In this document: piece after piece, positions 50,860 through 59,040 of the stretch
Layout of the letters: the number at the start of each line of letters is the position of its first letter
How positions within the stretch are numbered: the first letter of the stretch is position 1
Notes under the pieces: generated by a model
Told to the model about the DNA's origin: nothing
What the model saw: only the letters and a program-made list of their open reading frames with translations
Database searches by the model: none
Made by a program: the position numbers and the translations under genes
Origin: Pseudomonas marincola
Lineage (GTDB): Bacteria > Pseudomonadota > Gammaproteobacteria > Pseudomonadales > Pseudomonadaceae
NCBI RefSeq assembly: GCF_900116605.1
Contig: NZ_FPBC01000016.1
Coordinates: 1-64,000 of the forward strand
Reading direction: 5' to 3'
DNA: 64,000 nucleotides

Positions 50860-51771
50860 TTAATTTGCGAACGCGCGACGGGGGTTTTCTTCCAGCCGGT
50901 CATGCAAGGCCAGAAAGTGCTCAAGCACCTGCTCGGGCGCCTCTGTTTGCGGGTAATGACCAATGCCCGGCAGCAAAACCGTGTCAGCATCTGGGATCAG
51001 TTGGCGATAACGGTTGAGCATATGCTCGCCCGATATCGGATCAACCGCGCCATCAATCAAACGCAATGGCACGCCCGGCGCTTGCATGGCTGCCAGCCAG
51101 CGATCCCGGTGCACCTTGCGCTCGGGCATGTAGCGAATCAGCCGATGCATGATGCCGGGGCCATCGCTCTGGCTGATCAGGGTCCAGAAGTCGTCCAGCT
51201 CGGCGGCTGTTGGCTGGGTGTTGGCACCAAATATTCTGGCGAAACTCTTGTCCAGGGCGCTCTTCGAGAACAGCTTACCGAACAACGCGCCGAGCGGGCT
51301 GAGCAAGAGTTTCTGCACCAGCACCGGATGATGGGTTTCAGGAAACAGCCCGCCATTGAGGAATACGCAACTGGCCAGCGCACAGTTGCCGGCCACGTGA
51401 CGCGCCAGCAACTCCTGCGCCACGCTGTCGCCGTAATCATGGGCGAGAATATGCACAGGCTGGCTGACTTGCAGATGCGCCAGCAATGCCTGCTGCAAAT
51501 CTGCCTGTTCGAGCAGGCTGTATGCATGGCCACGCGGCTTGGCGGAGTCGCCGAAGCCGAGCATGTCGCAGGCGATCACACGGAATCGCTGCGCCAGCGG
51601 CTGCCACAAATAGTGCCAGTCCCAGCTTGCCGTCGGGAAACCATGGATCAGCAGCAACGGCTCAAGACTCAAGTCGTTGCTGCTCTGCCAATAGGCAATG
51701 GTGTGACCCTTAAAGCTGAAGTGCTGCGCCTGAGAGCGCCAATCACTCAGCGCAATCCCTGCCAGAGCCAT
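50860..51771 (-). CDS. Alpha/beta hydrolase of the MEST-like group
   Basis: 303 residues. LLIHGFPTASWDWHYLW carries the oxyanion HG motif; the nucleophile elbow reads HDYGDSVAQEL, with Asp where lipases have Ser, as in MEST proteins, haloalkane dehalogenases and epoxide hydrolases. DGAVDPISG and GIGHYPQTEAP hold the probable acid and His. Overlaps the aldolase stop by one base, so the two are coupled. Substrate unknown. Confidence 0.82.
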   Translation of the reverse strand: MALAGIALSDWRSQAQHFSFKGHTIAYWQSSNDLSLEPLLLIHGFPTASWDWHYLWQPLAQRFRVIACDMLGFGDSAKPRGHAYSLLEQADLQQALLAHLQVSQPVHILAHDYGDSVAQELLARHVAGNCALASCVFLNGGLFPETHHPVLVQKLLLSPLGALFGKLFSKSALDKSFARIFGANTQPTAAELDDFWTLISQSDGPGIMHRLIRYMPERKVHRDRWLAAMQAPGVPLRLIDGAVDPISGEHMLNRYRQLIPDADTVLLPGIGHYPQTEAPEQVLEHFLALHDRLEENPRRAFAN

Positions 51772-52553
51772 TAGTTGGCGTAGCCCGGCATTTGCTGATC
51801 GAGTTTACGCAGCAGAGCGGGCCAGGCCAGCGTGCCGCCCATACCTTGCGCGCTTTTCATCACGCCGGCGATCATCGCCTTGGCGCCATCGAGGATTTGC
51901 TGCGGGATGTGGATCAGTTCGCCACCGCCGCTTTGCGCCATGATCTGCGCTTCGCAGGCGCGCTGCAGGGTGAACATCATCAGGAAGGTGTCGGCGATAG
52001 TTGCCGAAGCCGTGAGCAAGCCGTGGTTGGGCAGGATCATGAAGTTCTTGTCGCCCAAATCCGCCTGCAAGCGCGCCTTTTCTTCATGATGCAAAGCCAC
52101 GCCTTCGTAGCCGTGATAAGCCAGACTCGACAGCACGAACAGCGACTGCTGAGACAACGGCAACAAACCTTGCTTCTGCGCCGAAACGGCAATTCCTGCG
52201 GGGGTGTGGATATGCACCACACAGCCTACATCGTGACGCACTTCGTGCACGGCGCTGTGGATGGTGTAGCCCGCTGGGTTGATCTCATACGGGCTGTCCA
52301 TCAGCTTTTTGCCGCTGATGTCGATTTTCACCAGGCTGGAGGCGGTTATTTCATGAAACATCAAACCGAACGGGTTGATTAAAAACTCATCAACACCGGG
52401 AATCTTCGCCGAAATGTGGGTGAAAATCAGGTCGTCCCAACCGTACAGCGCAATCAGCCGGTAACACGCGGCGAGGTCTACGCGGGTTTGCCATTCAGCG
52501 GCAGACACCTGATCTTTGATATTCACTTCGGGAATAGCTTGGGCAGCAGTCAT
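51771..52553 (-). CDS. Class II aldolase/adducin-family protein
   Basis: 260 residues from the ATG at 52553, with GAGGTGACCGCG upstream. Family features: YGWDDLIFTHISAKIPG, HIHTPAGIAVSA (metal-binding His residues) and NHGLLTASATI with a further His. Most members are zinc-dependent aldolases or decarboxylases acting on small oxygenated compounds. First gene of a unit with the MEST-like hydrolase and possibly the SDR. Confidence 0.85.
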   Translation of the reverse strand: MTAAQAIPEVNIKDQVSAAEWQTRVDLAACYRLIALYGWDDLIFTHISAKIPGVDEFLINPFGLMFHEITASSLVKIDISGKKLMDSPYEINPAGYTIHSAVHEVRHDVGCVVHIHTPAGIAVSAQKQGLLPLSQQSLFVLSSLAYHGYEGVALHHEEKARLQADLGDKNFMILPNHGLLTASATIADTFLMMFTLQRACEAQIMAQSGGGELIHIPQQILDGAKAMIAGVMKSAQGMGGTLAWPALLRKLDQQMPGYAN

Positions 52554-52695
52554 CGCGGTCACCTCGGTACTGTGAGTAATTGTTATCAGTACTCTGGAGT
52601 CTAGCGACTGCTGCGCCGATGCCTAGTTGCCCAAGCAGCCAGCTTAATGACCTTGCGGGTCACATCACGCAGGCTTTGCTTGGGCAATACAATTA

Positions 52696-53148
52696 TCAGG
52701 CCGTAAGCAAGGCGATGAACTCGGCCAACCACGGCTCGGCATCGGTCTCGGGGGTTACGCTTTCGCTGGAGTCCAGCCGTAGCATTGGCAGCGCCTCTTT
52801 AATGCCCAACTCGGCATAGAGTTCGCGAACCAGTTCGCCGCCGCCGCAGAAGGTGTCGCCATAACTCGAATCGCCGAGTGCGATCACCCCGCCAGGCAAA
52901 CCAGACCACGCTGGCAGGTGGTCGCGAATAGCGTAATAAAGTGGCTGCAGGTTATCCGGCAGTTCACCCATGCCGGTGGTTGAGGTCACACACAGAAACG
53001 CCTGCGGATTAAACGCCTGAATCTCGCTTAAAGTGGCACGCGGGTTGTGCCATGCGTCCAGACCTGCGGCCTGCAGCAACTTGGCCGCATGGCGAGCAAC
53101 TTCCTCTGCGGTGCCATAGACTGAACCGGAGAAGATCGCGACTTTCAT
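52696..53148 (-). CDS. Flavodoxin, MioC-like
   Basis: 150 residues from the ATG at 53148 (MKVAIFSGSVYGTAEEVARH). The FMN phosphate loop is SGSVYGTAEE; STTGMGELPDN and ALGDSSYGDTFCGGG are the two other FMN loops. An electron carrier like MioC, which supports biotin synthase in E. coli. Divergent from the LOV gene with a 102-bp gap. No partner reductase is adjacent. Confidence 0.85.
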   Translation of the reverse strand: MKVAIFSGSVYGTAEEVARHAAKLLQAAGLDAWHNPRATLSEIQAFNPQAFLCVTSTTGMGELPDNLQPLYYAIRDHLPAWSGLPGGVIALGDSSYGDTFCGGGELVRELYAELGIKEALPMLRLDSSESVTPETDAEPWLAEFIALLTA

Positions 53149-53250
53149 AGAAACAGCTCCAAACATTAGGTAATTGATGATTATTATGCCGTAACTGGAC
53201 TCTTCAGCCGGATATTTTAGAATTAGGCAATAAGCCTTGAGAGCAGACAC

Positions 53251-53703
53251 ATGATCAGCGCCAAACTGTTACAACTGGTAATAAATGCATCGAACGACGG
53301 AATTGTCGTCGCCGAACAAGAAGGCGAAGACAATATTCTGATTTACGCTAACGCTGCGTTCGAAAAGCTCACCGGTTACAGCGCTGATGAAATCCTCTAT
53401 CAGGATTGCCGCTTCCTGCAGGCAGGCGACCGCGATCAGGCGGGCCTGGACATGATCCGTGAGGCCGTGAGAAAGCGCGAACCTTGCCGTCAGATCATTC
53501 GCAATTATCGAAAAGATGGCACTCCGTTCTGGAATGAGCTGTCAATCACACCCGTATTCAACGAGCATGATCAACTGACCTACTTCATCGGAATTCAGAA
53601 GAACGTCACAGAACATGTACATGCTCTGGAGCGCGTGAAGCAACTTGAAAAACAGTTGTCTACACTTCAAGCGCAATTGGAGGAGGCTAAAACACAGTCC
53701 TAG
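53251..53703 (+). CDS. Short LOV-domain blue-light photoreceptor
   Basis: 150 residues: a single LOV/PAS domain with short N- and C-terminal helices. The LOV core YQDCRFLQ carries the photoactive Cys53 that forms the FMN adduct, and NYRKDGTPFWNELSITPV and YFIGIQKNV complete the flavin pocket. The sequence closely resembles the short LOV proteins of P. putida (SB1-LOV type), which have no effector domain and act through a LitR-like MerR protein. Exactly such a gene lies 1.0 kb downstream. Confidence 0.92.
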   Translation: MISAKLLQLVINASNDGIVVAEQEGEDNILIYANAAFEKLTGYSADEILYQDCRFLQAGDRDQAGLDMIREAVRKREPCRQIIRNYRKDGTPFWNELSITPVFNEHDQLTYFIGIQKNVTEHVHALERVKQLEKQLSTLQAQLEEAKTQS

Positions 53704-53766
53704 ATCGAACTAAGACTCTGTTCTGCTGTCAGAGGTTTACCCACGCGTGCAGTTACGAGTTCAATC

Positions 53767-54372
53767 ATGCAAGAGCAAGCCATTCTTACCAAGGCCGAGA
53801 TGGCGTTTATCAAGCGCCTGTACAAACCGGCCAAACCGGTAGATCAAGCCCCTAAAGAAATTTTGGTGGATGCTGACGGCCCGCTTAAGACGCTTCTTGC
53901 AGCCTATGCGAACACGGCGCATCTCACGATTGAAGCCCACTTCGAAGGTCAGCGCCTGACCTTCACCCCGCAACTGGTTGAAGACGACCAGCATGTACAG
54001 CACCTGGAACTGGGCACACCGCAGATTTTTGATGACACCAACTCAACTCGCTCCTGGCGCTTGCCATTGACCCCAGCCGTCGAGCTGAGGCTAAGCAATG
54101 GCAAACCCAGTGGATTGCTGGTGCATGAAATCTCCATGCACGGCCTGCTGGTAGAGCAACGGCATAAACGCACGGCTCCGAAAACCTTGAACAAGTTGCT
54201 GCCATTGCCTGGCGATAAACCAATCGCCATTCACGCGACCCGAGTGCGCTCTACCAAAAAAGGCATGCACGCCTACAGCCTTGAGCAGCTCGACCATGTG
54301 AGCAAGGAGCGCTTGCAGCAATACATCTACGAGAAACACCGCGAACTCTTCCCTCAGGCCCATCAGGTCTGA
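53767..54372 (+). CDS. Hypothetical protein with PilZ-like features
   Basis: 201 residues, no signal or membrane segment. Around 95-150, RSWRLPL and LLVHEISMHGLLVEQ recall the PilZ c-di-GMP motifs (an Arg-rich turn followed by D/N-x-S-x-x-G), but the match is incomplete. The C-terminal part is helical (SKERLQQYIYEKHRELF). It follows the LOV gene after 63 bp and ends in a strong terminator, so it is probably in the same transcript. Assignment tentative. Confidence 0.55.
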   Translation: MQEQAILTKAEMAFIKRLYKPAKPVDQAPKEILVDADGPLKTLLAAYANTAHLTIEAHFEGQRLTFTPQLVEDDQHVQHLELGTPQIFDDTNSTRSWRLPLTPAVELRLSNGKPSGLLVHEISMHGLLVEQRHKRTAPKTLNKLLPLPGDKPIAIHATRVRSTKKGMHAYSLEQLDHVSKERLQQYIYEKHRELFPQAHQV

Positions 54373-54382
54373 GCGATCCGCA

Positions 54383-54422
54383 GATACAACAAACCCGCCT
54401 GCTTGGCGGGTTTGTTGTATCT
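54383..54422 (+). terminator. Intrinsic terminator after the PilZ-like gene
   Basis: A long stem, ATACAACAAACCCGCC against GGCGGGTTTGTTGTAT, with a 5-nt loop. The strong symmetry suits a bidirectional terminator. Confidence 0.8.
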
Positions 54423-54540
54423 GTAAGGCATGAATCCTTACCATCGAATAAAAAACCGGCCACTCATAGTGTTGCCTCGGAGTCGCCGGGTTGCGCAGCC
54501 TGTTAGCGTACTTGCAGTGCGTTATACGGATTGCTGCAGC

Positions 54541-54590
54541 GCCAAAACATGTACAAATAATAGTGTTTGCATAACATCTGTACAGCTATT
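54541..54590. promoter_or_regulatory. Orphan TGTACA operator pair
   Basis: CATGTACAAATAAT (54548-54561) and TGTACA (54579-54584) lie in a 297-bp gap without a gene behind them. The 14-mer is repeated exactly upstream of folM (57140-57153). It may be the promoter of a lost gene or a control site for the downstream end of the MerR gene. Nothing else is seen in 54430-54669. Confidence 0.5.
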
Positions 54591-54669
54591 TCCGCCGAAC
54601 GGTCGAACGACTCCAGCGAAATCAGGTTGCTCCGATCACGCTAAGCAGATTTTTTGAGAGTAAGGCTGA

Positions 54670-55623
54670 TCAGGTATCCAGATGCCCGGCCAGAAACTGC
54701 TGCAAACGGCGCTGCATCAAACGCCCTTCACTTCCCAGGCAAGCGATTGGGCTGCCAACCAAACTGTCGCTGGCCAAGTCGGCACCATCGCCGGCAAACG
54801 CCAAGGGGCAATTGATACCCAACGCCAGACGCTTGAGGGTTGCAGGCAAATCATCAGCCGGCGGTTGGTTGCTGAACACCACCACGCCACGCGGCCGGGT
54901 TTTCTCGCAGATCAGCGTCAGCTCTTTCAGCGGCTGCCCCAAACCAAGCGCAGTCACGCCGAAGTCACCACCGCTGAGCAACAAGCTAGCCACAAGCAAT
55001 TCAAGCTCGCGGCAGGCACCTGGCAGCGCAACCAGAAGGACTTTAGCGTTGTATTGACCTTGCGTCAGATGAGCACGTTGCAGGGTTCTGGCACGCAGAA
55101 AACCATCGAGAAACAACCACTCACTGGTCTGCCCGAACTGGTCCTGATTGAGCAGAAGCTCTTGCCAGACCGGCATGAACACGTCCTGGAACACGACAGG
55201 CAGTGGGTAAGTGGAAAATACCTGGCCGTAAAGCCGGTCGAGTGCGGGCTCATCGAAATGGCTCACGGCCTGGCGCAGTTGCGCTTGCCATTGTTCCCAC
55301 TCAGTCGCCGTAATCTGCTCATAGCCTTTGCTGCTGGCGGCTTTGACGGCGGTGGTTTTAGCCAGAATCTTGCCGACCTTGCTCACCGTCACACCGCGCT
55401 CGATCCACGCCAGAATACTGCGGACCGATTCGATATCCGCCAGCGAATACAGGCGGTGACCGCTGTCGGTGCGCACCGGCTGGATCAAACCATAACGTCG
55501 CTCCCAGGCCCGCAGCGTGACCGGATTGACACCGGTCAGGCGACATACTTCGCGGATTGGGAATAGCTCCTCTTCCTTGAGGGCAGTCGATGTAAGGGAT
55601 GGCGCATCCACAATATCGGTCAT
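54670..55623 (-). CDS. MerR-family regulator, class II LitR-like
   Basis: 317 residues from the ATG at 55623 (a start at 55656 is possible). MerR DNA-binding domain (about 20-90, FPIREVCRLTGVNPVTLRAW, then ERRYGLIQPVRT) followed by a helical and Rossmann-like region of the B12-binding type (about 110-310). The His of the classic DxHxxG cobalamin motif is not evident, as in class II LitR proteins that depend on a LOV partner. Regulates from TTGTACA-type operators; one such palindrome lies between it and the divergent DCC gene. Confidence 0.85.
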   Translation of the reverse strand: MTDIVDAPSLTSTALKEEELFPIREVCRLTGVNPVTLRAWERRYGLIQPVRTDSGHRLYSLADIESVRSILAWIERGVTVSKVGKILAKTTAVKAASSKGYEQITATEWEQWQAQLRQAVSHFDEPALDRLYGQVFSTYPLPVVFQDVFMPVWQELLLNQDQFGQTSEWLFLDGFLRARTLQRAHLTQGQYNAKVLLVALPGACRELELLVASLLLSGGDFGVTALGLGQPLKELTLICEKTRPRGVVVFSNQPPADDLPATLKRLALGINCPLAFAGDGADLASDSLVGSPIACLGSEGRLMQRRLQQFLAGHLDT

Positions 55624-55680
55624 GACTGAGGCATTCGCTTTTGATGATCTGAGCATTGTAACTCAGCTATTACCGGCATA

Positions 55681-55703
55681 CCTTGTACAAAACATGTACA
55701 AGG
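55681..55703. promoter_or_regulatory. Palindromic operator TTGTACA/TGTACAA of the LitR-like regulator
   Basis: Perfect 9-bp arms CCTTGTACA (55681-55689) and TGTACAAGG (55695-55703) with a 5-bp spacer, between the divergent MerR and DCC genes. The right arm overlaps the AAGGAG ribosome site of the DCC gene, so binding could block its expression and that of the regulator. Confidence 0.7.
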
Positions 55704-55711
55704 AGATGATC

Positions 55712-56143
55712 ATGGCCAATTCCCCCTCCTGGCCCCTGACGCTTTACTACGCTGGCGACTGCCCGCTGTGCGCCAGAGAGATCAACCTGCTCAAGCAAAA
55801 AGCTGATCCCGCCAAGTTGTTGTTCATTGACATCAACGACGCGCAATTCGATGCCAATGCGCTGGGCCTGAGCCAGCAAAGCATGGAAGACCTGTTGCAC
55901 GCCCGTTTCGCCGACGGCCAATGGGTCAAAGGCGTCGATGCGACCTATTGGAGTTGGTGCGCCGCCGGGCTGGGCCGTTGGGTGGCAATAATACGCTGGA
56001 AAGCCATGAGGCCGCTGATTGAGTTCGGCTACTGCCTGTTCTGCCTCATGCGCCCGCATCTGGCTTGGCTACCGCACCCGAATGGTGCAAAACGCTGCGA
56101 TTTAGCCAACGCCGACAACCGTAAGCCTCGCTGCGAAGATTGA
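55712..56143 (+). CDS. DCC-family thiol-disulfide oxidoreductase (DUF393)
   Basis: 143 residues from the ATG at 55712 with AAGGAG at 7-nt spacing. Thioredoxin-like start LTLYYAGDCPLCAREINLL, where D-CPLC is the DCC motif. A C-terminal hydrophobic segment (LIEFGYCLFCLMRPHLAWL) may associate with the membrane. The family is often linked to photolyase or light-stress genes; here it is divergent from the LitR-like regulator. Confidence 0.82.
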   Translation: MANSPSWPLTLYYAGDCPLCAREINLLKQKADPAKLLFIDINDAQFDANALGLSQQSMEDLLHARFADGQWVKGVDATYWSWCAAGLGRWVAIIRWKAMRPLIEFGYCLFCLMRPHLAWLPHPNGAKRCDLANADNRKPRCED

Positions 56144-56265
56144 TCTGGCTAATTCTGCAAAAAACGGAATAATCCTTGCCTGTCTTTTACCAGCGCTCAT
56201 TACCCCGAGCGCGGTAATGCACGCCTACACCCTTGGCGCGCACTCAGGCTTAATGGAGATACACA

Positions 56266-56844
56266 ATGTCTGCACAACCCGTCACCCTGATGGTGGCGCG
56301 CCGTGTTGCTAACGGCCGCTATCACGACCTAATCGCCTGGCTGCATGAAGGCGAACATCTGGCGACTGACTTTCCTGGCTATCTGGGCTCCGGCGTTCTT
56401 GCCCCGCCTCCAGGCGATGACGAATTTCAAATAATCTTCCGCTTCGCTGATGAGCAAACGCTCGCCTCATGGGAGCACTCGGCCTCTCGCCAAGCTTGGC
56501 TGTCGCGCGGGGCAGGCTTGTTTGCCCAGCCAACCGAACAGCGCGCCACAGGAATTACCTCATGGTTTGGCCCGGCCAACAAACAGCCTCCGCGCTGGAA
56601 GCAAAGCGTGGCCATTTGGCTGGCGTTCTTCCCTGTCTCGCTGGCCTTCAATCTGCTGTTTGGCGGCCTGCTGGCAGACTTCCCGCTGATTACCCGCGTG
56701 TTGCTCAGCACTCTCGCGCTGACGCCGCTGATGACCTATTTGTTCATTCCGCTGTCGACGCGCCTGCTCGCGCCCTGGCTGCAGGCGCATACAGTAACCC
56801 GTCCGCAAGCGGGCATTGCGTCGAGCGCTGCAAAATTGCGCTGA
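56266..56844 (+). CDS. Antibiotic-biosynthesis-monooxygenase-like (ABM) membrane protein
   Basis: 192 residues. N-terminal ferredoxin-like ABM domain (about 1-100, VARRVANGRYHDLIAWLHEG and EFQIIFRFADEQTLASWEHS) followed by two membrane helices (about 114-135 and 142-162) and a short tail. Such ABM-membrane fusions occur near stress and light-regulated genes; activity unknown. Probably co-transcribed with the DCC gene (123-bp gap). A perfect inverted repeat follows. Confidence 0.8.
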   Translation: MSAQPVTLMVARRVANGRYHDLIAWLHEGEHLATDFPGYLGSGVLAPPPGDDEFQIIFRFADEQTLASWEHSASRQAWLSRGAGLFAQPTEQRATGITSWFGPANKQPPRWKQSVAIWLAFFPVSLAFNLLFGGLLADFPLITRVLLSTLALTPLMTYLFIPLSTRLLAPWLQAHTVTRPQAGIASSAAKLR

Positions 56845-56865
56845 AATAATCGCCGCCCTACTGTC

Positions 56866-56898
56866 GCGAGGTATTTGCCGCCCTGGCAAATACCTCGC
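56866..56898. repeat. Perfect 14-bp inverted repeat
   Basis: GCGAGGTATTTGCC and GGCAAATACCTCGC with a 5-nt loop, 22 bp after the ABM gene. It has no T run; it could be a terminator or an RNA-stabilising hairpin. Confidence 0.6.
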
Positions 56899-57120
56899 AC
56901 AGAGCTGCTGAAACGTATGTCTGCCCAAGCGGCCGCGCCGATGTCATCGCGGCCGACAGCGCCTCTTAAATCGCTCGCAACTTCCGACAGACACGGTTCA
57001 GCAGGCAACTGTTGCCAATTAAACGGTTGAGCCGTTCGACGCTCACTGGCATGAGAACATCGAAAGACACCAAGCCCGGCTATTCAGCGCAGCTGCAATC
57101 TTCGACAGCAAACGATGCGA

Positions 57121-57290
57121 AACCTATACATAAAAAAACCATGTACAAATAATGAGAGTGGCGAATGTAAGCCATTAAGGCCTAACAGCGCTGCATACAC
57201 CTGAAATTTAGGCAAAATAGACCCTAGCTCAAAACTATCCCGCCACAAATCCTTGTACAACTGTTGCAGTTGGTATAACTTTAATCACAG
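57121..57290 (+). promoter_or_regulatory. Promoter region of folM-folE-folX with TGTACAA motifs
   Basis: Within the 501-bp gap after the ABM gene, CATGTACAAATAAT (57140-57153, preceded by TATACA) and CCTTGTACAAC (57251-57261) repeat the motif seen at the MerR/DCC operator. A TATAACT box (57274-57280) follows the second. Only one half of each palindrome is perfect. This suggests the LitR-like regulator also controls the pterin genes. The rest of the gap (56899-57120) shows nothing further. Confidence 0.55.
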
Positions 57291-57345
57291 CTTTCCGAGC
57301 GCCATAGCATCAGCAGCGTGCCACGCCACTTTAACAATCGAGTAG

Positions 57346-58059
57346 ATGATGACTGCTAACCGTGCCCCCATCCTGATCACCGGCGCTACTCAGCGAGTCG
57401 GCCTGTACTGCGCTGAGCGTCTGCTCGATGAAGGGCAACCCGTGATCATCACTTACCGCTCCGGGCATGAAAGCCTCGCGCGACTACGCGAGCGTGGCGC
57501 CATCGCTTTGCACGCCGACTTCAACTCGGAATCGTCGATTCTTGAGTTCATTGCGACACTCAAGCAACACACTGACTCTCTGCGGGCGATTGTCCATAAC
57601 GCCTCGATGTGGCGCAAAGAAGAACCCGGCAATGAGGCCGAGGCGTTCAGCCAGATGTTCACCGTGCACATGCTTGCGCCCTACCTGATCAACCTGCACT
57701 GCGCCGACTTGCTGCGCAAATCTACGCCTGCCGACATTATTCACATCAGTGACGATGTCACCCGCAAAGGCAGCGCCAATCGTCCGGCCTACTGCGCCAG
57801 CAAGGCGGGGTTGGAGAATCTGACGTTGTCATTTGCCGCAAGCCTGGCGCCGGACATCAAGGTCAACTGCATTGCCCCCGCACTCATCATGTTCAATCCC
57901 GGGGACAGTGAGGAATATCGCAAGAAAACCCTGAACAAATCCGTAATGGCCATCGAGCCCGGCCCGCAGGTGATCTACCAGAGCCTGCGCTATCTGCTCG
58001 ACAGCCCTTATACAACCGGCACAACCCTCACTGTAAACGGCGGCCGCCACCTTAAATAA
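57346..58059 (+). CDS. folM: Dihydromonapterin reductase FolM
   Basis: 237 residues of the short-chain dehydrogenase family, with the FolM-type cofactor motif TGATQRVGLYCAERL, NAS in place of NAG, and the catalytic YCASKAGLE. Reduces dihydromonapterin to tetrahydromonapterin (and dihydrofolate weakly), the cofactor of phenylalanine hydroxylase in pseudomonads. First gene of a folM-folE-folX unit, gap to folE 23 bp. Confidence 0.9.
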   Translation: MMTANRAPILITGATQRVGLYCAERLLDEGQPVIITYRSGHESLARLRERGAIALHADFNSESSILEFIATLKQHTDSLRAIVHNASMWRKEEPGNEAEAFSQMFTVHMLAPYLINLHCADLLRKSTPADIIHISDDVTRKGSANRPAYCASKAGLENLTLSFAASLAPDIKVNCIAPALIMFNPGDSEEYRKKTLNKSVMAIEPGPQVIYQSLRYLLDSPYTTGTTLTVNGGRHLK

Positions 58060-58082
58060 GGCGCTCCGCGAGGACTCTTGAA

Positions 58083-58643
58083 ATGACTGACCTGTTAACC
58101 GGCAACTACCGCGAAATTTTGCTCGGCGTCGGCGAAAACCCTGAACGTGAGGGCTTGCTCGACACCCCAAAACGCGCCGCCAAAGCCATGCAGTATTTGT
58201 GTCACGGCTACCAGCAGAGCCTGGAGGAAGTTGTGAACGGCGCACTGTTCGCGTCGGACAACGACGAGATGGTGATCGTCAAGGATGTCGAGTTGTATTC
58301 ACTCTGCGAGCATCACCTGCTGCCCTTTATCGGCAAAGCCCATGTGGCTTATATTCCGACCGGCAAGGTGCTGGGTTTGTCAAAAATTGCGCGCATAGTC
58401 GATATGTACGCAAGACGTCTGCAGATTCAGGAAAACCTCACACGCCAGATTGCCGAGGCAATTCAGCAGGTCACCAACGCCGCCGGTGTAGCGGTGGTGA
58501 TTGAAGCGAAGCACATGTGCATGATGATGCGCGGCGTCGAGAAGCAGAACTCAGTGATGAATACCTCAGTGATGCTCGGCGCCTTCCGCGAATCGTGCAA
58601 CACTCGTCACGAATTTCTGCAATTGATTGGACGGAGCAACTAA
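58083..58643 (+). CDS. folE: GTP cyclohydrolase I FolE
   Basis: 186 residues. Zinc and substrate residues in YSLCEHHLLPFIGKAHVAY and the later KHMCMMMRGVEKQN, and the conserved IVDMYARRLQIQENLTRQIA. Converts GTP to dihydroneopterin triphosphate, the start of folate and monapterin synthesis. The genome probably has another copy for folate; this one is grouped with folM and folX. Confidence 0.93.
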   Translation: MTDLLTGNYREILLGVGENPEREGLLDTPKRAAKAMQYLCHGYQQSLEEVVNGALFASDNDEMVIVKDVELYSLCEHHLLPFIGKAHVAYIPTGKVLGLSKIARIVDMYARRLQIQENLTRQIAEAIQQVTNAAGVAVVIEAKHMCMMMRGVEKQNSVMNTSVMLGAFRESCNTRHEFLQLIGRSN

Positions 58644-58645
58644 GC

Positions 58646-59017
58646 ATGCCGCGACTGGAACCCGGGATGGCCCGCATCCGCGTCAAGGATCTGCGCCTGC
58701 GCACTTTCATTGGTATCAAGGAAGAGGAGATCAACAACAAGCAGGACGTGTTGATCAACCTGACCATTCTGTATCCGGCGGTCGAGGCGGTGCGTGACAA
58801 CGATATTGACCACGCCCTCAACTACCGCACCATTACCAAAGCGATCATCCAGCACGTGGAAGGCAATCGCTTTGCGCTGCTCGAACGCCTGACTCAGGAA
58901 GTTCTCGATCTGGTGATGGCCAATCAGGCAGTGCGTTACGCCGAGGTTGAAGTGGACAAGCCGCATGCGCTGCGCTTCGCCGAATCGGTGTCGATAACCC
59001 TGGCCGCCCATCGCTAA
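58646..59017 (+). CDS. folX: Dihydroneopterin triphosphate 2'-epimerase FolX
   Basis: 123 residues from the ATG at 58646, 2 bp after the folE stop. FolB/FolX fold: IRVKDLRLRTFIGIKEEE, LNYRTITKAIIQHVEG and EVEVDKPHALRFAESVS. Epimerises dihydroneopterin triphosphate to the monapterin form, so FolE, FolX and FolM together make tetrahydromonapterin. Confidence 0.92.
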   Translation: MPRLEPGMARIRVKDLRLRTFIGIKEEEINNKQDVLINLTILYPAVEAVRDNDIDHALNYRTITKAIIQHVEGNRFALLERLTQEVLDLVMANQAVRYAEVEVDKPHALRFAESVSITLAAHR

Positions 59018-59040
59018 AAAAAATCACAGAGAAACTGCTG

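Noticed and set aside
54430..54657. 75-residue open frame after the PilZ-like gene
   Set aside because: No coding character (Cys/Ser/Thr mixture), no ribosome site, covers the TGTACA elements.
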